Below are positions 24,234 to 31,385 of a stretch of 43,204 nucleotides of DNA, piece by piece. The stretch is from a virus. Under the pieces are notes generated by a model that had not been told where the DNA came from, did no database searches, and saw nothing but the letters and a program-made list of their open reading frames with translations. Positions within the stretch are counted from its first letter, which is position 1. Every line of letters starts with the position of its first letter. The translations under genes and the position numbers were made by a program. The stretch lies in the IMG/VR virus record IMGVR_UViG_3300046003_001770, positions 1 through 43,204 of that record; one strand, 5' to 3'.

Positions 24234-24272
24234 AAGCCAGCGTCAACGGTGCGCTAACACCTCGGCTGGCTT
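24234..24272 (+). promoter_or_regulatory. Intergenic hairpin after cro
   Basis: Perfect 8-bp stem AAGCCAGC/GCTGGCTT around a 23-base loop, no T-run. May slow or regulate transcription, or protect RNA ends. Confidence 0.35.
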
Positions 24273-24293
24273 CAAAGTAACGGAGTAATTGTA

Positions 24294-24572
24294 ATGCAAA
24301 ACCTATTAAACGCAAAAGAAAAGCTAATCCAGCTTGTTGATTGCAGCCTTGACGATGTTGTTAATTTAGTCGAAATACATGCAAAGCATTATCACGATGG
24401 ACACTTCACAGTTATGTCATTCACAACTGGCGTAAAAGCCATGTTTGGAACTGTCGATCTTGATACTGGATATGGTAGAGAAGCCGTAAACAATCTTCCA
24501 GCATATTCTGATACTCACATTGCTCTTTGCTACTTGCTTGCAAACGACGAAAACTATGTGGTCGGTGCATGA
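24294..24572 (+). CDS. Hypothetical early protein
   Basis: 92 residues; GGAG precedes ATG by about 9 bases. The sequence (LLNAKEKLIQLVDCSLDDVV; ALCYLLANDENYVVGA) shows no known motif. It stands where lambdoid phages carry cII but has no HTH. Overlaps the next gene. Confidence 0.55.
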   Translation: MQNLLNAKEKLIQLVDCSLDDVVNLVEIHAKHYHDGHFTVMSFTTGVKAMFGTVDLDTGYGREAVNNLPAYSDTHIALCYLLANDENYVVGA

Positions 24573-24997
24573 TGAGTAAATTAGATCATTTACGTAAGCA
24601 AGTGTGGGAAGTTGATTGCGGTGGAAGCTACAAACTAGCAATGCTTTACCTTGCCGAAAAAACAAGGGCCGGAGTTGCAAAGGTAAAAATCAAGGACATT
24701 GCTTCTGCATGCTGTGTATCAGAGCGCAGAGCGCAATACATTGTAGGAGAGTTGGTAAGTGATGGTTATGTGCATATCGTTGGAAACGAAAACGGTGGAT
24801 GCAGCAAGCCAAGAATTTACAAAATAACAAACAAAAAGGGTGAACAATTCAGCGCCCTTAAAGGGTGCAATAAAGTTCACCCGCTATATATATGTGTACA
24901 CAAAGAAGTTCGCCGTGATGGAAAACCGCCCAACCAAGGACTGATTTCTGCCAACGATGCGGAGATAAATAACCTTCTCTTGGCTAGGGGGCTTTGA
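24569..24997 (+). CDS. wHTH protein, possible replication initiator
   Basis: 142 residues from ATG 24569 (ATGATG, overlapping the stop before it; 24572 is also possible). A winged helix at about 25-70 (LAMLYLAEKTRAGVAKVKIK, CCVSERRAQYIVGELVSDGY). Two Cys pairs are present. Immediately upstream of helicase and primase genes, which suits an origin-binding or loader protein. The origin itself is not visible. Confidence 0.5.
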   Translation: MMSKLDHLRKQVWEVDCGGSYKLAMLYLAEKTRAGVAKVKIKDIASACCVSERRAQYIVGELVSDGYVHIVGNENGGCSKPRIYKITNKKGEQFSALKGCNKVHPLYICVHKEVRRDGKPPNQGLISANDAEINNLLLARGL

Positions 24998-26556
24998 TGA
25001 AACTTCGCCCATTCCAAGAGTCAGCTATTCAGCAATGCCGCGATGCTCTTTCATCGGGAAATAAGCGGATTGTGTTCTATGCGCCAACTGGTGCAGGAAA
25101 GTCGGTAATAGCCGAATCCCTAACCAAGCTATCCCTTGGTCGGGGAAAAAGGGTAGCGATTATTGCTAACCGTGTTCAGTTGGTTAAGCAGATGGCAGAT
25201 CGCTTTGCTGCTTCAGGTATCAGCTACGGGATTCTTCAAGGTGGAAACACAAACAACATTCACCTGCCAGTAGTCATCTGTTCGATTAACACGGTTGATA
25301 AGCGCGGTCTGCCTGATTGTGACGTAATCATCATTGACGAAGGCCATGCTTGCGCCGGTTCAAAGATGTACCGCGATTTGATCTTCCAGCGTAACAACGT
25401 ACCTGTAATAGCCCTAACAGCTACGCCATTCAGCAAAGGAATGGCTAAGCCTTACAAGGAACTAGAAAACGAGCCTTTGTTTCAGCACATGGTGATTGCC
25501 GAGACAATCAAAGGGCTGATCTCGCTAGGGTTCCTTGTTGATTGCGAAATCTACGCACCGTCTGAGCCTGATTTATCCGGCGTGAAGATGGTTAAAAACG
25601 CATTCGGTGAAAAAGACTATTCCGACATGAGCAAGGAATTAGCCGAGGCGGTAGATCAGCCTTCCTTGGTTGGGGATATTGTCCAGCACTGGCACAAATT
25701 GGCAGAAGGCAAGCCAACTATCTGCTTTGCTACTTCAATCACCCACAGCAAGCACATTGTTGAGCAGTTCAGAGCAACAGGCGTGACGGCAGAGCATATC
25801 GACTGCTACATGCATGAGGATGATAAAGAACGCATCACACGTGAATTCAAGGCCGGTAAATTCACTGTTCTATCAAACGTGGCGCTACTTGCTGAAGGGT
25901 TTGATTATCCGGCTTGCGAAGTAATGATTCTGGCCCGGCCTACACGCTCTTTGATTCGCTATATCCAGATGGTTGGTCGCATCCTTAGACCATTTCACGG
26001 TAAAGACCGTGGGCTATTGCTAGATCATTCTGGCTCAGTTCGTCATCTTGGATTTCCGACAGATGATCTCCCGCTTGAATTGGATGATGGAAGTGTCACC
26101 AGTAAGACCAAGAAAGAGATCGAAGAACCCAAGCCGAAGAAGTGCGCAAAGTGCCATTACCTTAAACCGCCAAAGATGGCGAAATGCCCAAAGTGCGGAT
26201 TTGAAGCTGTACGCACTGCCGAAGAAATCGATATTGAAGCAGGCGAGTTGGTAAAGCTGGAAAAGAAGCCAAAGCAAGACAAGAAATCGAAACAAGCAAC
26301 CTATTCAGAATGCTTGGGTATGGCCTCTATGCGCGGTAAGGATGTTCATTGGGCTGATGGCCTATACAAACACATTACAGGCGTTTGGCCGCGCTCTCTG
26401 TTGGTTATAGAGGCTATTCCATCTAACGAAACAATCGGTAAAGAGAAACAGCGCCGCATTGCTTACGCAAAACGGATGGAGAGCAATAAATCTCCTGCGC
26501 TAGAGCGTCTGGCCGCTTTGAAATCATTAGTCGGAGGCAATCATGCTGCCGGTTAG
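24997..26556 (+). CDS. DExH-box SF2 helicase with C-terminal zinc ribbon
   Basis: 519 residues from ATG 24997, five bases after AGGGG. Walker A APTGAGKS at 29-36, DEGH at 114-117, motif III ALTATPFSKGM, and motif VI region YIQMVGRILRPF. A CxxC pair set CAKCHYLKPPKMAKCPKCGF at about 380-400 is a zinc ribbon. Probably unwinds DNA at the fork with the primase encoded next. It is the usual phage replacement for a DnaB loader scheme in this class. Confidence 0.88.
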   Translation: MKLRPFQESAIQQCRDALSSGNKRIVFYAPTGAGKSVIAESLTKLSLGRGKRVAIIANRVQLVKQMADRFAASGISYGILQGGNTNNIHLPVVICSINTVDKRGLPDCDVIIIDEGHACAGSKMYRDLIFQRNNVPVIALTATPFSKGMAKPYKELENEPLFQHMVIAETIKGLISLGFLVDCEIYAPSEPDLSGVKMVKNAFGEKDYSDMSKELAEAVDQPSLVGDIVQHWHKLAEGKPTICFATSITHSKHIVEQFRATGVTAEHIDCYMHEDDKERITREFKAGKFTVLSNVALLAEGFDYPACEVMILARPTRSLIRYIQMVGRILRPFHGKDRGLLLDHSGSVRHLGFPTDDLPLELDDGSVTSKTKKEIEEPKPKKCAKCHYLKPPKMAKCPKCGFEAVRTAEEIDIEAGELVKLEKKPKQDKKSKQATYSECLGMASMRGKDVHWADGLYKHITGVWPRSLLVIEAIPSNETIGKEKQRRIAYAKRMESNKSPALERLAALKSLVGGNHAAG

Positions 26557-27472
26557 AGAAATTGCCCAAGGAAAATGGCCTGGAATACTCAAGGCTATTG
26601 GCATTGAAGAGAAGTATCTAAAAAACAAACACGGCCCATGCCCTGTGTGCGAAGGGCGGGACAGATTCCGCTTTGATGATAAACAGGGGTCAGGGTCTTT
26701 CTATTGTTCATCGTGCGGGGCAGGTGATGGTGTGCGCCTAGTGATGATTTTTAAGAATCTGGATTTTAAAAATGCAGCCATGGAGATAGAAGAAGCCGCA
26801 GGGTTCGTCAAATCATCACGATACGAAGAGAAAAAAACCGATGACTACCTGAAAGGACGGCTTAGAAAGCTGTTTTTAGGCTCTCAGCCGGTCACGCATG
26901 GCGATCCGGTCACTGAATACCTTGAAAAGCGGGGGATTCGACTGGCCTATATCCCGCCAAGCCTGCGCTATCACCCGGCGCTGACGTATTACCGCGACGG
27001 TGAGTCAGAGGTCGATGGTGCGTTTGACGCGATGCTGGCTGTTATCTCAGCACCAGATGGCAGTGGCGCAACGATTCACCGGACATGGTTACAGGGTGGT
27101 GATAAAGCGCCGGTATCAAGCCCACGGAAGATCGCACAGGGATTGCCGATTAAGGGCGGGGCAATTCGCCTGACACCTGTTGCAGAAACGCTTGGTATTG
27201 CTGAAGGCGTAGAGACAGCACTAGCCGCTAGTTTGTTATTTGGTGTTCCGACATGGGCATGTGTTTCAGCCGGTGGTGTTGAGTCTTTCATTCCACCTGT
27301 TGAGTGCAAGAGCTTGATTGTGTTTGGTGATAACGATGAGAACTTTACCGGACAGGCTGCTGCGTACAAGTTAGCCAATAGATTATCGCTGGCCGGGCTA
27401 AAGGTAGAGGTCAGATTGCCAAAAATAGCCGGTACAGATTGGGCTGATGCTATCGGAGGTTCAAATGCCTAA
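26543..27472 (+). CDS. DNA primase (zinc-binding plus Toprim, P4 alpha-like)
   Basis: 309 residues, overlapping the helicase gene by 14 bases. Zinc motif CPVCEGRDRF and FYCSSCGAGDG at about 33-63. Toprim domain with acidic motifs IAEGVETALAA and IVFGDNDEN. The end TDWADAIGG matches P4-type primases. There is no helicase domain in this protein; that function is in the gene upstream. Confidence 0.85.
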   Translation: MLPVREIAQGKWPGILKAIGIEEKYLKNKHGPCPVCEGRDRFRFDDKQGSGSFYCSSCGAGDGVRLVMIFKNLDFKNAAMEIEEAAGFVKSSRYEEKKTDDYLKGRLRKLFLGSQPVTHGDPVTEYLEKRGIRLAYIPPSLRYHPALTYYRDGESEVDGAFDAMLAVISAPDGSGATIHRTWLQGGDKAPVSSPRKIAQGLPIKGGAIRLTPVAETLGIAEGVETALAASLLFGVPTWACVSAGGVESFIPPVECKSLIVFGDNDENFTGQAAAYKLANRLSLAGLKVEVRLPKIAGTDWADAIGGSNA

Positions 27473-27665
27473 CCAAACAATAACGAGTGTATTCGCAGAA
27501 ATAGAACGGCAGCGGGTTGTCATGGAGGCAAAACACTGTGTTGAGTTCTACAACATCACAGAGCGCCGCGAGTATTTGGAATCTGTGCAGAAGTGGCGCG
27601 GTGAAGTAGGTCGCAAGTGCATGGAAAAAGCCATCATCCAAGAATGGGAGTCACGCAAGAAATGA
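27465..27665 (+). CDS. Hypothetical early protein
   Basis: 66 residues from ATG 27465 after GGAGG. Charged helix (ITSVFAEIERQRVVMEAKHC; YLESVQKWRGEVGRKCMEKA). Overlaps the primase end and the next start. No family recognised. Confidence 0.55.
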   Translation: MPNQTITSVFAEIERQRVVMEAKHCVEFYNITERREYLESVQKWRGEVGRKCMEKAIIQEWESRKK

Positions 27666-27991
27666 CCGAAGAAATCGACATTTTCAAAGTCTTGGATTTC
27701 ATGCGCGATAACTCTCACGCATATGCCAAGGCCAAAGCAGAGCGCCAATACCTCGAAAACTATCGTAAGACGGTCAAGGCTCAACAAATGAAGCTACACC
27801 TAAGCCTACCCATTAGCGCGCAGGAGCGAGAGGCATACGCAAGCGATGCAATGATTGAGACAGACAAGGCAATTCAGATCGCCACAGAGGAAGAAGCCAA
27901 GCTCTATTGGTTGCTTTCGTCAGCACAAGTTAAGGCTGATGTGTGGCGCTCACTGTCTGCTAGTCAGCGCATGGAGGTTAAGAACCTGTGA
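27662..27991 (+). CDS. Hypothetical helical protein
   Basis: 109 residues from ATG 27662 (ATGA overlap). Long charged helices (AKAKAERQYLENYRKTVKAQ; IQIATEEEAKLYWLLSSAQV). This resembles small phage proteins that accompany recombination genes; no motif identified. Confidence 0.5.
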   Translation: MTEEIDIFKVLDFMRDNSHAYAKAKAERQYLENYRKTVKAQQMKLHLSLPISAQEREAYASDAMIETDKAIQIATEEEAKLYWLLSSAQVKADVWRSLSASQRMEVKNL

Positions 27992-28248
27992 GCAAGCGAG
28001 ATCACATTGGGCGAGTAAAGGAACTTCCTTGCTCTGTATGCGGTGCATCTGGCCCATCAGACGCGCATCATATTCTTGCAGGTAGAACACCTGGCAGAAA
28101 GTCGCCTGATTTCCTAGTCATCCCGCTATGCAAAGACTGCCACCAAGGAAGCCACAACGGTATTCACGGACAGCGCCGCATGTGGGACGTGATGAAGAAG
28201 TCTGAGCAGGATTGTTTAGCTGACACGATAGAAAGGCTCTTTTACTGA
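27988..28248 (+). CDS. HNH-type zinc nuclease-like (DUF968/Ref-like)
   Basis: 86 residues, GTG start with GGAGG 10 bases upstream. Motifs CSVCGASGPSDAHHIL and PLCKDCHQGSH give two CxxC pairs and HH, the pattern of Ref/DUF968 HNH proteins in phage NinB-RusA regions. It would cut or process recombination intermediates. Next to RusA, as expected. Confidence 0.7.
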   Translation: MSKRDHIGRVKELPCSVCGASGPSDAHHILAGRTPGRKSPDFLVIPLCKDCHQGSHNGIHGQRRMWDVMKKSEQDCLADTIERLFY

Positions 28249-28604
28249 TGATCTCTTTTGAATTCCCATATCCACCTAGCGTTAATCACTACTGGGGTCA
28301 GTGCGGAAAGCGCAAGTACATCACAAAACGCGGCATTGACTTCAGGTCAAGCATATCTGGATTAGTTGCAGATAAGGCGCAGGAAACAATCACGCATGAG
28401 ATTGAAGCGTTTGTAACGCTATACCCGCCAGATAAACGCAGGCGCGATTTAGATAATCCAATGAAGGCATTACTTGATGCCATGCAAGAGGCAGGCGTCT
28501 ATGACGATGACTGCCAGATCAAAAAACTAACCATTGAAATGCGTAATCCGATTAAAGGCGGCAAGTGCTGCGTTGTAATCGTTAAGGGGGAAACCAATGG
28601 CTGA
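28248..28604 (+). CDS. rusA: Holliday junction resolvase RusA
   Basis: 118 residues. N-terminal FPYPPSVNHYW and the acidic active-site block RRDLDNPMKALLDAMQEAGV followed by DDDCQI are RusA hallmarks. Starts on the last base of the previous stop. Resolves branched DNA before packaging. Confidence 0.92.
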   Translation: MISFEFPYPPSVNHYWGQCGKRKYITKRGIDFRSSISGLVADKAQETITHEIEAFVTLYPPDKRRRDLDNPMKALLDAMQEAGVYDDDCQIKKLTIEMRNPIKGGKCCVVIVKGETNG

Positions 28605-28812
28605 CGAATGCGATATCGCACAGCACCAGGTTGATATGTTCCTAACAGCATCGCTCCTGAAGCACCAGCAACGATTGAACCAAGTAGGCGACATAGAAGC
28701 CGAGACATGCAACGGATGCAGCTACGCAACTAAATCCTCATGGGGTAGGAGATGTGATGGGTGGCGTGATTGCCGGGAAGATTTAGATCGTGGATCGAAA
28801 GGGAGAGCATGA
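28597..28812 (+). CDS. TraR/DksA-like small zinc-finger protein (atypical)
   Basis: 71 residues. An N-terminal helix (ADECDIAQHQVDMFLTASLL) leads to TCNGCSYATKSSWGRRCDGW and CREDLDR, the layout of TraR-type C4 fingers that bind in the RNA polymerase channel. Cys spacing differs from the standard finger. May modify host transcription. Overlaps RusA and the next gene. Confidence 0.55.
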   Translation: MADECDIAQHQVDMFLTASLLKHQQRLNQVGDIEAETCNGCSYATKSSWGRRCDGWRDCREDLDRGSKGRA

Positions 28813-29060
28813 GCCTAACAAAGAAGATCGTTCAATCAACCAGATTCAATCAAACCGTAGCCGACATAGTTCGAGCCACAGGCGCAAAGCCAAATACGGT
28901 CAGAGTCGTTCTAAGACGCGCTGCGGTCAAAGGAGTAATCCACATAGACAGGTTCTATCGTGGGAAGTCTGCAAGGACGATAAAAGTCATTAGTCACGAT
29001 GAAGGAATAGAGGCTAGGTTAAACGGATTGATTTGTGGATTATGTGGGAGTGCGAAATGA
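28809..29060 (+). CDS. HTH DNA-binding protein
   Basis: 83 residues from ATG 28809 (ATGA overlap, GGGAGAG upstream). wHTH pattern TRFNQTVADIVRATGAKPNT, VRVVLRRAAVKGVIHIDRFY. Positioned just before the packaging genes, so it could be a late-gene regulator; inference from position only. Confidence 0.5.
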   Translation: MSLTKKIVQSTRFNQTVADIVRATGAKPNTVRVVLRRAAVKGVIHIDRFYRGKSARTIKVISHDEGIEARLNGLICGLCGSAK

Positions 29061-29440
29061 GTGATAAGAATCCAGTGGGTAGGCCAAGAAAGATTAAATC
29101 ACCGGAAGAATTTGATTCTTTGGTGGATTCATATCTTGCTATGTGCCGAGCTAATGAAGAACCGATTCTGCTAACTGGAATGATCCTTGCGCTAGGGTTG
29201 TGCAGCAAAGAAGCGTTCTATTTGTACGAAACATATCCAGAATTTCTTGACTCTGTAAAAAGGGCGAGAATGCTGGTCGAATCAGAATACGAGAAACGCC
29301 TGAATGTTAATAGTTCGGCAGCAGGGCCGATCTTTGCACTGAAAAACTTCGGATGGAAAGATAAGGTTGAGCAGGAGATGTACGGGAAAGATGGTGGGCC
29401 GGTTCAGGTTCAGCCTGTATTGCAGATTGTTACGTCTTGA
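29057..29440 (+). CDS. terS: Terminase small subunit
   Basis: 127 residues from ATG 29057, overlapping the previous stop. GRPRKIKSPEEFDSLVDSYL, then TGMILALGLCSKEAFYLYET and FALKNFGWKDK are the pattern of P22 gp3-type small terminases. It selects the packaging site. A headful mechanism, consistent with a circular assembly, is likely but not shown. Confidence 0.82.
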   Translation: MSDKNPVGRPRKIKSPEEFDSLVDSYLAMCRANEEPILLTGMILALGLCSKEAFYLYETYPEFLDSVKRARMLVESEYEKRLNVNSSAAGPIFALKNFGWKDKVEQEMYGKDGGPVQVQPVLQIVTS

Positions 29441-29442
29441 AC

Positions 29443-29583
29443 ATGAAAATGTTTTTCATGTACTTATTTGGTCATAAATGCCATTTACAGAGAGAGCGGA
29501 TTACTTTCGCTGGAATGGTCGGTTTGTCATGGAGGTGTTCAAAATGCGGAAAGTTTTATCACGTTTTAGGTGGTAAGCGTTAA
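29443..29583 (+). CDS. 46-aa Cys/His protein (DUF1660-like)
   Basis: Starts at ATG 29443 and ends in TAATG shared with the large terminase start. Contains FGHKCHLQ and WRCSKCGKFYHVLGG, a single zinc-knuckle-like pattern as in DUF1660 prophage proteins. A perfect 9-bp hairpin ACATGAAAA/TTTTCATGT covers its start codon, so its expression may be controlled by folding. Confidence 0.5.
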   Translation: MKMFFMYLFGHKCHLQRERITFAGMVGLSWRCSKCGKFYHVLGGKR

Positions 29584-31031
29584 TGCGCCTTGAACTACAC
29601 CCAAAGCAATCGCTAGCATTTAAAAGCGATGCGACAGAAATACTCTACGGTGGTGCTGCGGGTGGTGGTAAGTCTCACTTGATGCGAGTCTGTGCTATTG
29701 GGTGGTGCGTAGATATTCCTGGGCTTCAGGTTTATCTGTTCCGTAGAACCTACCCTGACTTGTGGAAGAATCACATGGAAGGGCCAAGTAGCTTTCCTGC
29801 GTTGCTTGGTGAGTGGATTGCTAGTGGATTCTGCAAGCTGAATCTGTCTGATGGTCAGGTGATATTCGGTAATGGCTCAAAGATTCACCTATGCCACTGC
29901 CAGAATGAGAAAGACGTATTCAAGTATCAAGGTGCAGAGATTCATGCGCTGCTGATTGATGAACTGACACACTTCAGCGAATCAATCTATCGCTTCCTTC
30001 GTGGTCGTTGTCGATTGGGTGCGTTCTCTAAGTCAATCCCGAAGCAATGGGAAGGTCAATTTCCTAGAATACTTGCCGGTGCGAATCCTGGCGGCATTGG
30101 TCATCACTTCGTAAAAGCTACGTTCATTGATGGCGTTGTTCCGCTAGTTAAACGGGTGATGGTTCCTAAAGATGGCGGTATGTTGCGCCAGTACATTCCA
30201 GCAAGGCTTGACGATAACCCAACAATGGATGACGGTTATGCTGACAAGCTGTCTGGATTGGGAAACGAGGCGCTAGTCAGGGCGATGCTTGATGGTGATT
30301 GGGAAATCATCGCTGGTGCGTACTTCACAGAGTTCAGCCGTGAAAAGCATGTGGTCAAGCCCTTCACAATCCCGATGCACTGGACAAGGTATAGAGCATT
30401 TGACTGGGGTTCAGCTAAACCATTTGCCTGTTATTGGATAGCTGTCTCTGATGGCACTATTCCGGCATATCCTCACGGCGCTTTGATCGTCTATCGAGAA
30501 TATTACGGCATGAAAGACGGAGAGCCGAACAAGGGCTTGAAAATGCCTGCTGATAAGGTTGCTCAAGAGATTTACAAGCGCGACCAGAAAGAAACCACTA
30601 GCACAGGTGGATTCGGTGTAGCTGATCCGGCGATGTTCGCCGAGGATGGCGGGCCTTCTATCGCAGAGGCAATGCGTAAGATGGATGTTCGGTGGCGACC
30701 AGCAGACAACAAACGCAAAGCCGGATGGGAGCAGATACGAATCAGGCTGAATGGCGATGATGATGGTAAGCCGCTGCTGTTCATGTTTGAGACTTGCGTT
30801 CATCTAATCCGCACACTTCCTGCGCTTCAACACGATGACCACGACCCTGAAGATGTGAATAGCGACCAAGAGGATCATGGTCCTGACTCATTGAGATATG
30901 GCTGCATGGCTAGGCCAATAGTCAGAGAAGGAATGAAGCCGACCAAAGGGCCAAAGGTAGGCACATTCGCACATCTGCTAGAAATGACAGACGAGCGAAA
31001 AGAGCCTAGCAAGTACCGATCTCTACGCTAG
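29583..31031 (+). CDS. terL: Terminase large subunit
   Basis: 482 residues. ATPase Walker A GGAAGGGKS at 23-31, Walker B ALLIDELTHF near 122-131, coupling segment AGANPGGIGHHF. The nuclease domain has FDWGSAKPFACYW and GVADPAMFAEDGG with metal-binding Asp residues. It docks on the portal and packages DNA into the prohead. Confidence 0.92.
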   Translation: MRLELHPKQSLAFKSDATEILYGGAAGGGKSHLMRVCAIGWCVDIPGLQVYLFRRTYPDLWKNHMEGPSSFPALLGEWIASGFCKLNLSDGQVIFGNGSKIHLCHCQNEKDVFKYQGAEIHALLIDELTHFSESIYRFLRGRCRLGAFSKSIPKQWEGQFPRILAGANPGGIGHHFVKATFIDGVVPLVKRVMVPKDGGMLRQYIPARLDDNPTMDDGYADKLSGLGNEALVRAMLDGDWEIIAGAYFTEFSREKHVVKPFTIPMHWTRYRAFDWGSAKPFACYWIAVSDGTIPAYPHGALIVYREYYGMKDGEPNKGLKMPADKVAQEIYKRDQKETTSTGGFGVADPAMFAEDGGPSIAEAMRKMDVRWRPADNKRKAGWEQIRIRLNGDDDGKPLLFMFETCVHLIRTLPALQHDDHDPEDVNSDQEDHGPDSLRYGCMARPIVREGMKPTKGPKVGTFAHLLEMTDERKEPSKYRSLR

Positions 31032-31032
31032 G

Positions 31033-31064
31033 TTTTGTCACCTTGATTCGGTGCGCTTTATAAA
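31033..31064 (+). promoter_or_regulatory. Late promoter-like element, copy 1
   Basis: TTTTGTCACCTTGATTC with TTGTCA as -35 (31035-31040), 18-base spacer and TATAAA -10 (31059-31064). Same element at 38541-38572 and, without the -10, at 38081-38097. Predicted start falls on or next to the following gene's ATG. Confidence 0.6.
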
Positions 31065-31070
31065 TGGCGC

Positions 31071-31385
31071 ATGAACGAATTACTGCGCGTGTGTTCCGGT
31101 CTGAGTGCTACTCGACCACAGATCGACTTAGAGCAATTGCTGGCTCTGGAGTCGCCTTCTGCTACGTTTGAAGCCCATATCCCTGCTGAACAAGGCCGGG
31201 ATTATTGGGTTTATACCGTTGATGGCAAAACGCTTGAAGGTGAAGCGATTGTCGTCAGGGCTTCATTACCAGGCCAAGCTGAAGCAATGGCGCAAGAAGG
31301 TCTGAGCGACACGATAACCGCAGCGAGAAAATACAACGCCAACACAGGCTTACAAGCCGAGGTGTCGGTTAAAGGTGTCGAATGA
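31071..31385 (+). CDS. Hypothetical protein between terminase and portal
   Basis: 104 residues. There is no Shine-Dalgarno before ATG 31071, which lies about 7 bases after the -10 of the element above, so it may be translated from a leaderless message. Sequence has EAHIPAEQGRDYWVYTVDGK and QAEAMAQEGLSDTITAARKY. Overlaps the portal start (ATGA). No family recognised. Confidence 0.5.
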   Translation: MNELLRVCSGLSATRPQIDLEQLLALESPSATFEAHIPAEQGRDYWVYTVDGKTLEGEAIVVRASLPGQAEAMAQEGLSDTITAARKYNANTGLQAEVSVKGVE

